Positions 36,351 through 48,578 of a DNA stretch of 64,000 nucleotides are shown one piece after another (position 1 is the stretch's first letter; every line of letters begins with the position of its first letter). Origin of the DNA: Lingula anatina (Eukaryota > Brachiopoda > Lingulata > Lingulida > Lingulidae); assembly GCF_001039355.2 (NCBI RefSeq), contig NW_019775585.1, forward strand, positions 233,375 to 297,374, read 5' to 3'. Under the pieces are notes generated by a model that worked only from the letters and a program-made list of their open reading frames with translations, was not told the origin of the DNA and made no database searches. The translations under genes and the position numbers were made by a program.

Positions 36351-38941
36351 CTAAAAAACAGAAAACAGCGCGGCAACTATTCCTAAGTAGGACACTATCG
36401 CCATTGACCGAAGACAATTTTCGCTGTTTGAAGGTTGATCATGAATTGTTTTTCCACCGTAGGGCGGTGTGTATACTGGCGGTCTCTTGGAATCGCTTGA
36501 GTATCCATCTAGAAATTTTGCATATTTGTCAGTTCCAAGCTTTGTTTCCATATACGCTTTGTTCCGAATGCTGCCAATTTGGTGGTCAATGATGTGTCCG
36601 TTGCCTTGGAAACGGTTGTCACGTGTATCACCTGTCATCCAATGAGGAGGCATGTATTCACTGTGAAACGGTGCGCTCAAAGGAGGGGAAATGACGTCGG
36701 TTGGAAGTGAATTAGGATGTGTCTTACTTTTGAAGGGATAAGTTCCATGCTTGTGTGCCCACGTCTCGGATTTTAGCTCGTCCAGGATTTCTAGGCCACG
36801 TGGTTTAGAAATTTTATTTATTATCAATCCTCTCCAAGAATCCAGTGTCATCTCATCTTTTGGGACTGGAACAGACAGAAGTCAAAATGACATTAATTGA
36901 CCTGATGTTATATGCTGAGATCAATCTAGGCATGGCACCATGTTATTTATATTTTACCTGGGTCAACGGTAGAAGGGCACGTTTAATGAATGCGATGTTC
37001 AAAGAGAATACGAAGAAACAAAATTTAGTTTGTGCAGCAAAGTTTTATTTCATTCATAAATAAAATAAATACATGTAGATATAAACGAAAAATGAAAAAC
37101 GACATGAGTATGATTTAACGCTGTTTCATTTTGTTTAGCGGTTGTCATCTGCAGAAGAATACACATTTGAGGCGTGCACCTCTTTGGCAACGTACACATT
37201 AAATTTTTTTTTATTAAAATTCGGTGCGAGAAGCATGCTTACTCATTGGTCCTCCATTGCAGCCGTCGCTGTCACACATACACCAAGTCTGATCGTTGTA
37301 CGTTCTACATCCGGGTTCCATCACTCTATCAGGGAGGTAGAACCCCAGAGAACAACCACGGAACACAACTGTAATAAATGGAGCTTTCTAGGTAATAGGA
37401 TGTACATACTGTTTTTTTTTTAACTTGACACGTATTATTGGTTGATATGCATTAGAAATTCCTAGGAGGCCAGGAAATTGTGTTCTTTTTAAAATCAATA
37501 TCCCGAAAACGCCCCGGTTAATCTACCCCTTTAACTCATTTGGCGATAATCGATTTCTCTTTTTTTACAGATTTTTTCATCTGTTATTATATATTTATCA
37601 ATAAACCGCCATATTTTAAGAATTATTATTTTGGCGACATTTAATCTTATTCTATAAAGTTCCAATTCATTAGAACCGTGCTTAATCGCATAGAACACTG
37701 GAAACGCATTCTATCATGTTTTATTTATTTATTTATTTATTTTTATTTTTTTTTTTTTTTAGTTCTTTGAATCTACAATCAGACATAAAAAACGGATTAA
37801 CATAAATTATAATATAGCAGAATTACTGGGGGTATACTGGTACGAGATCGAATTTGGGATAACTTTTGAGACCATATTACGTTTACCTTCTGGATTGCCT
37901 TTATCCCTCCTAATAAAGCATAGACCGCTACAGTAGCTGGCAGTCAGGAGCTCGGTGTTAACAAAGCCGTTACCTGGGCAGTTCTCCTGGGCCCAGGCAT
38001 TTAGACGGCTATTAAAACACATGTAGCAATCTACGGATAACACTGGAAATGCAAAAGAGATTATGAGACTAGAGATAAGAAGTAAATGAATAGGTAAACA
38101 AACAAGCAAACAATGAAATAAATAAATAAATATTCATTGACTCTGCTGCAGAGAGAAATAAAAATTAACTTCTACAATGTTGGAATCATATATTAATAGC
38201 ATTGAAAGTGGTTGTCTGGTCAATACTGATGATTGCATATTTGACAAATATTTTTTTTAAATTTCATTGTTTTCGCAGTAGGCTATATTTATCGTATATA
38301 CACCCATGAAAACCGGAGCAGAATAGAAGAATATGTTATGCTAAAATAGTTGACCATATCATTAATTTCCACTGACATGGTACATAATATTCAGTGCACA
38401 TTGCTGTGACTTTTTTAGCATTGAAAAGTACAGCCCGTTAGCATAATCATTTATCACTAATTGCTTTGCACTAACTGACCTGCGCACATTATAAATCTTA
38501 CTTAATTATAAAGAAATGTTTGCTCAAAACATGTATACGCCTTGTTAAACTTCAAAAACCGACTTCTGAGGCATCCATCATTATTCTCTAATGCGATTAC
38601 GTGAGGCGGCTATTTCTACAAGTTGAATTTACATATCTGATCTTTTCATGTATTTAAAGCTTGGCATAAATTCGACTTTCATTTCCTCACATAAGGCCTA
38701 GTCATGATTTCTAAACAAAGCAAAAACTTGTTTTCTATTGAGTATGGATACTTACTAGTACTTACTAGTAGGCCTATTTAGTGTATCCCTTCATCTCCAT
38801 TTACAATATCCCTTGTCCTTAGTAACTGATATTACAATTTCCGTCTTTGTTATAAATAATTTTCTTACCTACGACAGGAAATGTAGTAATGCCTCCAATA
38901 ATCAGGAAAGCGTGAAACAGAGTAACCATCGTTGTTGCCAT
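36351..38941 (-). CDS. Quiver/Sleepless-like Ly6 three-finger protein, probably GPI-anchored
   Basis: Four exons in phase: 38941-38869, 38042-37887, 37368-37243 and 36865-36351, giving 289 aa. Exon 1 encodes a signal peptide starting MATTMVTLFH. Exons 2 and 3 encode ten cysteines in Ly6/Quiver order: CYMC, CPG and CSGLC, then RGCS, a Cys in EPGC, CMC and the terminal DGCN. The domain spans about residues 25-115. A hydrophilic region of about 150 residues follows, unusual because most such proteins run straight to the anchor. It ends in a hydrophobic stretch (SYLGIVAALFSVF) after small polar residues, as in a GPI-attachment signal. Family members modulate ion channels and receptors at the cell surface; the target here is unknown. 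It is convergent with the SLC3-like gene and head-to-head with the ADP/ATP carrier. Confidence 0.85.
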
Positions 38942-40064
38942 TTGCTAGCGTTTTCTTTCCGAGCGTTTGTTAGCGCATCTCTAGTTCAGTCGCAACTGGA
39001 CTTGGGAGGGACGTCATGGACGACATACGTTTGTCATGTAATTACAACATTTTCACCCTGGGTTACACGTCCTAGTGCAGCCTCACGTAGCCGCTGTATG
39101 AAACTTGGTAAAATAAGCTGTAATTGTTTTTTTTTTCCTAGGAAAAATTCAAAAGTATACTTGCAGGCCCCTATGCGCATTTAACATGTATTCCAAGGCA
39201 AAGCATACGAGAACGCGACAGTCAAGCTTTAGACTGAATTAGAAGGTCTGTAGGTTGTGAAGAAAAATGCGATTCTAGAACAAATTGTCACACCACCTGT
39301 GGCAACTAATTTACACAGGGAGGAAGGGCCATCGGTGATAAAAACATCATCTTTTCAAGTCTGCTGCAACGCCAGTGGCTTTGCAACATCTGTGTTGTAC
39401 TTCACAAATTTACGCGTGCCATCTGTGGCAAGTTTATTTTCGAAAAAAAAAAAAAAAAAAAAAAAGTTATTCGGGTCACCCTCTTGGATGCCTCCCCCCT
39501 CCTAGAGCAACTTAGAAGACAAACAAAGATTTATAAATCATTTATAATTTTGTCAATAGTTTGCGGTCATGATACAGATTCTAAAGGGAAAATATAGGGC
39601 CTACATTTAGGGAGGTCTATTGCCTGAAAAGATTTCAATGAAAATCAATTTTTATTTCATAATTTTTTACATTTGTTTTTAAAAGTATGGCATTAAATAA
39701 CTTTACAAAAGCGCTTAATTTTATCAATTCCAGCCCTTCCTTTTCTCGTCGGCCTTCTTCAGATCTAACAACCTGTACTTCTTTCTTTTCTTTCTCCTTT
39801 CTCCCCCAATTTATTATTTTATTTGTCCACAAAATGTAACATTTTCAATCTATACAGAGATTTTGTTACACGAAGCATACGGGGGGTTATAAATATATGA
39901 TATCAAACATAACAGTAGATATAACGAGATATAATATCGTGTTTTAAAATACACATCTTTGTACTTGATAAGCAAAAAATCGATTTTGGCTTGTCTTGGA
40001 CCACCACGATCTCGCAAATTCTCGTTCGCTCACCTTTGCCAACAACCACGCTCAAGGTCGAAAT
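38942..40064. promoter_or_regulatory. Shared head-to-head upstream region of Quiver/Ly6-like and ADP/ATP carrier genes
   Basis: About 1.1 kb between the Quiver-like start (minus) and the proposed carrier start (plus). No TATA or other specific promoter element is assigned. It contains a poly(A) run near 39441-39464. Confidence 0.35.
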
Positions 40065-41384
40065 ATGGTATGCTTTACATACTTTTGATTGTTGCGCATT
40101 ATCTTCATGTATGAATGTCAGAAAAACGATAGTATTTAAAAAAGAAATGGAATCATTTACCTACTTGGTGTTCTTTTGAAATGTAGCATTGCATGACTTA
40201 GCAAAAATCTGGTCAAACAAAAGCTGATTTGTCTTGTTACCCGTTACCCGCTTTCACCCCTCCACGTTTTCAGCGGTTGCAATTTTGCCTTGGCGTAGTT
40301 AGATTATTTTTGCAATGTCTCATATTTTGGCAGTAAATTATAATATGTCGTAGTGTGTTAAATGGTAGAAGAAGTGGGAAGAATGTTGGTTGATATATGA
40401 GGTATAATCATAATGGGTTCAATCACAACTACAGTGTAAAATACCATATAAGGGTTTACCACGTCACTTTTTATTTACATCAAATATATCGAGGTGGTAG
40501 GTTATTTTAAGGGATTATCGCGCCAAATCATTTTACTCTGATTTTCTTGCCTCACCATCTTATGTTATATGCACACATTTATTTATGACGATAGTTTTGA
40601 ATTTCTCAAAGGTATATTTAAGTGATGGTTTACATGTATGTGTATGTGTGTTACTTGCAATGTGTGCATGTAGCCTAAGCCTTCTTGTCTAAATTCTGAT
40701 ATTGTTGCATGTGATAAATGCGTTCTTAAATCAAATGAAGCTTTACTTTATAGAATACAGTTCGAAATTTAATTTTATTTCATTAAAAATTATTTCAGGC
40801 AGGAAAGCAAAAACTTGGGTTTGCAGAAAATTTTGCTTTGGGTGGTCTGGCAGCTGTCATATCCAAGACAGTAGCTGCTCCTCTGGAACGTGTTAAACTT
40901 CTCCTCCAAAACCAAGATGAAATGATCAAGGCTGGTCGGCTGGATAAACCTTACAATGGGATGATCGACTGCACAAAACAGATCTACTATAATGAGGGCG
41001 TTATCCCATTCTGGCGTGGTAATGTTGCAAATTGCATCCGTTACTTCCCAACCCAGGCGTTGAACTTTGCCTTCAAGGATAAGATTCATTTGTTGTTCAA
41101 AGATTCTCCAACTGATACGTATGCCTGGAAGTTCACGAAGAACATATTCTCTGGGGGTGTGGCTGGTGGCATGTCCCTGTGCGTCGTGTATTCTCTAGAT
41201 TACGCCAGAACGAGGTTAGCTAATGATGCTGTCAAGGAAGGAAGCGAAAGACAATATAAGGTAAATATTAGTACATTCTTTGGGCCCTTTTCATATTTCA
41301 ACTCAGACCTATCCTTTTACGGTGAACATCATAGCTAAGGGAGTGACATTTTGACTTGCAAACTGAAACTGGATTTTGAACTAG
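39427..41384. repeat. Haplotype block C, copy 1
   Basis: Collinear with about 41402-43749 except for a 377-bp insertion present only in copy 2. It ends at the N at 41385. The left boundary is approximate because it falls near a poly(A) tract. Confidence 0.85.
40065..41260 (+). CDS. ADP/ATP carrier first exons, alternative haplotype (3' partial)
   Basis: Exon 40799-41260 (154 codons) encodes exactly the same residues as 43165-43626. The proposed initiator ATG lies at 40065-40067, directly before a GTATGC donor. The contig ends in the next intron, so the last two exons are missing. It is read as an allele of the complete gene downstream. Confidence 0.75.
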
Positions 41385-41385
41385 N
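41385..41385. other. Contig join (single N)
   Basis: Junction between the two copies of block C. Confidence 0.85.
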
Positions 41386-41401
41386 CCAAAATTTCCGCCG
41401 C

Positions 41402-43749
41402 CCACTTGTGGGAAGTTTTTTTTCCCAAAAAAAAAAAAAAAAAAAAAAAGTTATTCGGGTCACCCTCTTGGATGCCCCCCCCCCCCCTCCTTGAGCAACT
41501 TAGAAGACAAACAAAGATTTATAAATCATTTATAATTTGTCAATAGTTTGCGGTCATGATACAGATCCTAAAGGGAAAATATAGGCCTATATAGGGCCTA
41601 CATTTACTAGTAGGTAGGTCTATTGCCTGAAAAGATTTCAATGAAAATCAATTTTTATTTTATAATTTTTTTACATTTGTTTTTAAAAGTATGGCATTAA
41701 AGGTACATACGAACCGAGCATCGGTGGAGCGTGGATTCCCAGTAAAACATGTAAACCACTTCTACTAGTTTCTTATATGACTCTAATAAATTCGACATGC
41801 CAAGGGATAAACTGAATAAATCACCTGATCAGCCATAAAAGGGCTTTAGAGTGCTCCTTTCTTTAAATTTTTGGTTGTCAATTTAACCTACTTTTGTGAC
41901 CTACTTTTCTGCCCCATTGACATACAGCATAGAATGCTAGCAGAAAAATCTGTTCAAACATCACTTTCGGGTAAAATTAAACAATGCCTTTTGGTAATTC
42001 TCTTAGTTATACTACTTGAAACTATATGCTGGCATTTGGTTAGTTTTTATGACAAAAAATTGACTTTGTATGTATCTTTAAATAACATTACAAAAGCGCT
42101 TAATTTTATCAATTCCAGCCCTTCCTTTTCTCGTCGGCCTTCTTCAGATCTAACAACCTGTATTTTTTTCTTTTCTTTCTCCTTTCTCCCCCGATTTATT
42201 ATTTTATTTGTCCACAAAATGTAACATTTTCAATCTATACAGAGATTTTGTTACACGAAGCAGTGGAAGATTTTTTTTCTTTTCTTGGGGGGGGGGGTAT
42301 AAATATATGATATCAAACATAACAGTAGATATAACGAGATATAATATCGTGTTTTAAAATACACAACTTTGTACTTGATAAGCAAAAAATCGATTTTGGC
42401 TTGTCTTGGACCACCACGATCTCGCAAAATCTCGTTCGCTCACCTTTGCCAACAACCACGCTCAAGGTCGAAATATGGTATGCTTTACATACTTTTGATT
42501 GTTGCGCATTATCTTCATGTATGAATGTCAGAAAAACGATAGTATTTAGAAAAGAAATGGAATCATTTACCTACTTGGTGTTCTTTTGAAATGTAGCAGT
42601 GCATGACATAGCAAAAATCTGGTCAAACAAAAGCTGATTTGTCTTGTTACCCGTTACCCGCTTTCACCCCTCCACGTTTTCAGCGGTTGCAATTTTGCCT
42701 TGGTGTAGTTAGATTATTTTTGCAATGTCTCATATTTTGGCAGTAAATTATAACATGTCATAGTGTGTTAAATGGTAGAAGAAGTGGGAAGAATGTTGGT
42801 TGATATATGGGTATAATCATAATGGGTTCAATCACAACTAAAATACCATATAAGGGTTTACCACGTCACTTTTTATTTACATCAAATATATCTAGGTGGT
42901 AGGTTATTTTAAGGGATTATCGCGCCAAATCATTTTACTCTGATTTTCTTGCCTCACCATATTATGTTATATGCACATTTATTTATGACGATAGTTTTGA
43001 ATTTCTCAAAGGTATATTTAAGTGATGGTTTACATGTATGTGTGTTACTTGCAATGTGTCTGAGCCTTCTTGTCTAAATTCTGATATTGTTGCATGTGAT
43101 AAATGCGTTCTTAAATCAAATGAAGCTTTACTTTACAATTTTATTTCATTTAAAATTATTTCAGGCGGGAAAGCAAAAACTTGGGTTTGCAGAAAATTTT
43201 GCTTTGGGTGGTCTGGCAGCTGTGATATCCAAGACAGTAGCTGCTCCTCTGGAACGTGTTAAACTTCTCCTCCAAAACCAAGATGAAATGATCAAGGCTG
43301 GTCGGCTGGATAAACCTTACAATGGGATGATCGACTGCACAAAACAGATCTACTATAATGAGGGCGTTATCCCATTCTGGCGTGGTAATGTTGCAAATTG
43401 CATCCGTTACTTCCCAACCCAGGCGTTGAACTTTGCCTTCAAGGATAAGATTCATTTGTTGTTCAAAGATTCTCCAACTGATACGTATGCCTGGAAGTTC
43501 ACGAAGAACATATTCTCTGGGGGTGTGGCTGGTGGCATGTCCCTGTGCGTCGTGTATTCTCTAGATTATGCCAGAACGAGGTTAGCTAACGATGCTGTCA
43601 AGGAAGGAAGCGAAAGACAATATAAGGTAAATATTAGTACATCCTTTGGGCCCTTTTCATAATTCAACTCAGACCTATCCTTTTACGGTGAACATCATAG
43701 CTAAGGGAGTGACATTTTGACTTGCAAACTGAAACTGGATTTTGAACAA
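41402..43749. repeat. Haplotype block C, copy 2
   Basis: Second version of 39427-41384, continuing into the remainder of the carrier gene. It contains the allele-specific 41701-42077 insertion. Confidence 0.85.
41701..42077. mobile_element. TTAA-flanked MITE insertion (piggyBac-like target site)
   Basis: A 377-bp segment present only on this haplotype. It is flanked by TTAA on both sides (41697-41700 and 42078-42081); the other haplotype at about 39692 has a single TTAA in otherwise matching sequence. The ends AGGTACATAC and GTATGTATCT are imperfect inverted repeats. It has no credible coding capacity. A TTAA target duplication is characteristic of piggyBac-type transposition. Confidence 0.8.
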
Positions 43750-45301
43750 GTACCTCTCTTAAAATTACTCCATCAAAATAGTTGTATTATTCATTTAAGA
43801 GGAGTGCTTCAGATACAGCTGAGACATGAAATTTGAGATAAATATGTGCTTCATTGTAAGAAAAAAGTGAACAAAAGCAACCTAGTGCTCTGATGTAATA
43901 TCATGTATACAGACAGGTTGGAGTCTTCTTAGACAGGAAATGTGTAATGAATCAGTATCAGTCAGTAAAAAGCTTTCCAGTCCTATATTTGCTTGCATTT
44001 GCACTGGTCCTAGTATGAATGTAGCAAAGATTTCATCTTCAAGTAAAGCTTATTTGTTGAAGTCATCAGTTAAGTTGAAATTAACTTTAGTTAAAGTAAA
44101 AGGAATTTGCTTTTTTTTCTCTTGTTAATCTGTTTAAAAATGCTCAAAGATGCTGTTGTTTAACAATTTAAATGTTTAGTTTTAGTGTTACAGTTAGCCC
44201 TGCTGCTACAGTTATTTGGCACATCAATTTTGAAAAAACATGACGCATCCATTTGACTTTCAGTTAAATGTAATATAGTAACCATATTCTGTTGCTTGTT
44301 TCAGAACTTGAGGGATGTGTACAAGCAAACACTGAAAACTGATGGAATCCGTGGTCTCTACCGTGGATTTGGCGTGTCAGTAGTGGGTATCATGGTGTAC
44401 CGTGGCTTCTACTTTGGTCTCTACGATAGCTTCAAACCCATCCTCCTCAGCCCTGATGCAGGATTCCTCCTGAGATTTGGCGTGGCCTACTGTGTGACTA
44501 TAGCTGCCACCATGCTGTCCTATCCATTCGACACAATTAGGAGGCGGATGATGATGAAGTCAGGTAGAGGGTAGACCCAGGAAAAACTTAGATTAGGCTT
44601 GTCTTGAAACTACTGATGCTAGTTTTATCCGTTTCACTCTGATTCTATCTTCCAAAGGGGAGTGAGTTTTTTCCCCAGTGACAAAAGCTTGTGAAAAGTA
44701 TGAACATGTCTATTGATTCCCTCACTGGCTATTCACATGCAGATAACTTCAAACTGGTCTATGTAACTTGAATGTAAAATACATTTTCACCACAGAATTG
44801 TTGCAAAAAGACATCAAAATGTAAAGAAAAAAAAATGACCCAACAAATTTTCGTTCCAAGTCGATATTCCTTGTAGTATTTCAGGAACTGCTGAAATGTG
44901 ATTGATATGAAGTACACCAGTGCGTTCTGGTTAGATGTGCATCTTGAAGTTGAAAGTTGTTCCGTTATTTCAACAAATGCATAAAACACTACACAACCTG
45001 GCATGTGTGTAAAGGAATTTTCCAGCACGTAATAATGGGCTCACTATGGTTTATTTTAGCCAAACATATTCAAGCATTGATTCAATATTTTATGATTTAT
45101 AAAATTCCAGGTGAGGCTGTGAAATACAAGAGTTCATTCGATGCGGCCAGGCAGATTATCAAACACGAGGGCATACAGTCCTTCTTCAAAGGCAACCTGG
45201 CCAATATCTTGCGTGGTGTGGCATGTGCTGGAGTGCTCGCTGGCTACGACATGTTTGAGAAATGGTGGATAGCTTATAGGTTTGGAGATATGGCCTCTTA
45301 G
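42475..45301 (+). CDS. Mitochondrial ADP/ATP carrier (SLC25 family)
   Basis: Exons 43165-43626, 44305-44563 and 45111-45301 join in frame with stop TAG at 45299-45301. With the proposed one-codon first exon (ATG 42475-42477 before GTATGC) the product is 304 aa, the usual length. It exchanges ADP for ATP across the inner mitochondrial membrane. There are three SLC25 repeats with matrix motifs PLERVK, SLDYAR and PFDTIR, and the ADP/ATP carrier signature RRRMMM is intact. The second motif has Ser in place of Pro, and the phrases [22 protein letters not shown] and SGEAVKY resemble fungal and plant carriers more than standard animal ANT. AATAAA at 45988-45993 may end the transcript. The first exon is uncertain; the rest is firm. 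Confidence 0.88.
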
Positions 45302-46025
45302 GTAGCAGGTATGTGCTACAGCTATGAAAAATTCAATATTTTAATAACAGTTCCTTGTAATATTGATTCCAGTATTCTTTAGATGAAAACATTTTGGTGA
45401 GTAACTGAAAAACGAAAAATTAAAATCTTACAATAAGTGAAGCTAAAATGTAATTTTATATATGTAGATGTGATTTTATATATATATATATATATATGTA
45501 ATATTTTTTTTTTTTCAGTAACAAGCGGGTGAATCGGTGAAGCAAAGGTTTTTACTTGTTCAGTCACTGACTGATACAGGGAAAGCAACAAGATTTTCAC
45601 TTATTATAATTCATGACGGAAGTGTTAAATGTTAGTGCAGGAATGTTTACAGACTAGTAATAGTTACAAGTTCTAGAAAAAATGCCACTGTAAAAAGTGC
45701 AAATCTAATAATTTCTTTGATGATATATATATCTGTAGTCATCAATGTTGGGAAGCCTTTCTATTTATTTATTTATTTATTTATTTAATTATTTATTCAT
45801 TTGTTTGTTTTTTTGATAATCAGCTTCTGTGTGTGTGCACTGCTAATTACAAGATTTTTCCTTAATTATAAACTAACACATTGATATGACACAAACATAT
45901 ATTGATGCAGTATTAAGAACAGTCATTGTATCATAGAGTATAGAGATGCTGATTACAAGAGTGCTTGCTGCTAATTTATCTTTTAAGAATAAAGTTATAG
46001 TTTTTTGGCAAAATTTGTTTAAGAC

Positions 46026-46267
46026 TAAGGCCGCATTCACATCAAGTTGAGCCGTGGCTCTACCAAGCCATGACCTAAATATGGCGGACGTACATGAAAG
46101 GAAAACCGCCTAATCTTTTAATAGTCTCTCCGCCTCTCACACGCCTCCCTATCGTCCCAATGGAGCCGAGATTTAATGACTGTACTCCCCCTTGAATATG
46201 TACATCCGCCCTATTTAGGTCTTGTCCTTGTAGAGCCTCGGCTCTTCTCAGTGTGAATGTGGCCTAA
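46026..46267. mobile_element. MITE with about 37-bp terminal inverted repeats
   Basis: About 242 bp. The left end TAAGGCCGCATTCACAT and the reverse complement of the right end, TTAGGCCACATTCACAC, match with few differences, and the match extends through the AGCC(G)TGGCTCTAC part. It has no coding capacity. A related left-half fragment lies at 49490-49592. Confidence 0.7.
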
Positions 46268-47550
46268 GTGTCAGAAAGTATTTTGATACCAGCAAAACAT
46301 TTCTTTCAAGAATAAAATAGACAATTTCACCTTGAATCTGAGAAGTACTCTCAAAATATGTCTCTCCTTGGTAGAGCCTAGCCCCCCCCCGCCCCCCCTC
46401 CCCCCACTCCATAATCATAATTGACCTTTAAATATCAAAATAAAGCAAAATGCTCGGGATCTCTTTTGAAAATTTTTTCTAAACTGTCAGTTAAATCACA
46501 ATATGAGGTAAAAGGATTGTAAAGAATCTGGATGAAAAACTAACTTAGTGGCTATTATGGCAATATATCTCCCTATCCATGGAAGTATACTTCTGTGGTG
46601 GCTGCTAACTGACCATTTGGCCTCTGGGTGGACTCTCTAACACAATTAGAAAAGTGCAGCAGACGCAATTGACTACACTTCCATACTAATTCCATGTTAT
46701 TGTCAACCACTTATGTAGTTCGGATCAGCTGCATGGAAAACTTTTATGGTCTTAAAATGATTAATGTTGTGTACTGGTGGGATGATTGCAGCAATGGAAA
46801 AAACAAACAAATTATGCTCAGCTTAATGTTGGTATATATATTCGATGATGACAATGAATTTTCAAATTAGTTTTGTAGTAATTAATTTTTTTTCTTTTTG
46901 AACATTCAAATGGTCCTTTTGCAGGGTCAGTAGTATCGGGAACATTGGTTGTAAAATTTTAGTTTGATGGGAAATTGTGGTGGCGAACTGCTTAAATTTT
47001 GAAATTCAAACGGCAATGCCTTTATTATATGTGGCGGCTTAGGGAGAACAGCGACACGTCATATGTTTGTATTGTACATGTAAGACCATAGAGGTGGGTT
47101 TCTACTGACCTCTGAGTCTCGAAGTGCATGGGGGTGCGTGTTTATATTATGGAACTTAGTTTATACAAAATCATTCTGATGTTTTTCCTCGGTATGTGTG
47201 ACATTTTGCTGAGCATCGCTCTTTGTCGTATTGACACAATAGTCACTTTGTTCACGCTGTATTTTCGCAGTTCCTATAATAAAATCTAGAGGAAAAATTG
47301 TCTGTGTTTCTGCTTTTGTTTTGCTATTGAACCTCCGTTTACTCTTGAACTTCATTCCATATAAATGACATTTTCATTGTGCTCTTAGTGAGGCACTCCA
47401 AGTATAAAGCTTAAAATCGTGAGAGAGAAGTAGCTGAGACCTTGATGGGTGTAGCTTTGAAATCAATGGCACTATGATCAGTTTGCTTTGCCTCGGTGCT
47501 GTAACTTTTTTTCAGGTTCCATGGTTAGGCCTACAATCAGTGTTAGAAAT

Positions 47551-47690
47551 TAAGGCTGGACCGTCTGCCCGGGGCTGACAACTTTCAGAACGGGCTGAGA
47601 AGTTTTCCCACCCGGCAGACATTCAGTCCAGCTACTTTTCAAAATGGCTGGACTTTCGGTCCAGCAACTTATTTTCCTAAGAGGCAAACA
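47551..47690. repeat. Possible dispersed repeat with short inverted arms
   Basis: CTGGAC plus CTGCC motifs appear in inverted arrangement (about 47553-47570 and 47611-47632), followed by further GGACTTTCGGTCCAGC palindromic sequence. It may be part of a dispersed repeat. Confidence 0.3.
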
Positions 47691-48391
47691 CTGCCTACAA
47701 TGAAGCATGTTGTATCTGGAAAACTTACTGGGTCATAAAGATCAGTGAAGTGGTTATTAAAGATTAACGACTTTGTACTGTTGACGATCTAAGTGCGACA
47801 CGTTTCAATGGTAGACTACTAGTAGAAACACATTGCGCATATAGCGTGTTGGCTCCTATATAGGGACCTTTATCTTATTTTCTTAGTGATATTTGTTCTA
47901 AAATTAAAATTTGAATTAAAGATTGCCTTCCTTTTTGTCCCTTGTTTTACGATCATAACACGTTTTATCCAATTGTAAATCCAATACTGAAAACAAAAAA
48001 TGTGCTTTAAGTACGAGAACAATAATATGCAACACGTGCACACCAACGTGCACTCTGAATCCCCAATAAATTTTCAATGTGTAAATAGTAATAAATTGTA
48101 GTAACGCACCTTGGCTTGGTTATTTCAAAATCGAACATTGAAGGTGAACCATAGACGGACGATACGCACATAACTGCCTCTTTTTCGAGGGGTATATATT
48201 TCATTGATTTTTTAATCGATCCTGCACTTAACGAAGTGGATGAGACTTGTCACCCTGTTAGGTTGATGTGAATTTCCTCTTGTTTAAATTCTCTCATTAG
48301 AAGTGTGTTAATAACCGTAATTCTATACGTTACACTACAGACATCAATGTATTACAAACGTTTGCTTGGACTCAAAGACCCCATTTCCAGA

Positions 48392-48578
48392 AATTAGATC
48401 GATCTACTTTAGATCGACCTAACTCCCTGGGGGTTCACGCTAAATAGCTGTCAGCCGAGCGGACACGAAAGTTAATTACCCCCTTACAGCTTGTAGTAGG
48501 CGGGACGGACATTTAAGCCGGATTATCTGACAGTAATCTAGTGAGACTCCCCGCGGGGATAGATCGATCTAAAAGCTC
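48392..48578. repeat. Inverted-repeat element with GATCGATC palindromes
   Basis: TTAGATCGATCTA near 48395 and ATAGATCGATCTAAAA near 48560 are inverted copies, each itself palindromic, and further similarity (CTCCCTGGGG versus CTCCCCGCGG) lies inside. This suggests a small MITE of about 190 bp. Confidence 0.35.

Larger units (their letters stand above)
30608..36368. repeat. Haplotype block B, copy 2
   Basis: Second version of 24846-30599. It continues into the complete Quiver/Ly6-like gene. Differences include substitutions, microsatellite lengths and a 57-nt coding deletion in the SLC3-like C-terminal tail. Confidence 0.85.

Noticed and set aside
37807..38109. Single-exon reading of a 100-aa secreted protein starting near 38109
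   Set aside because: The hydrophobic start is intronic and ends in a splice acceptor at 38043-38044. A separate signal-peptide exon at 38869-38941 joins in phase.
42475..45301. Fungal contamination as the origin of the ADP/ATP carrier
   Set aside because: The gene has introns like its neighbours, sits in continuous host sequence, and has an allelic copy on the other haplotype.
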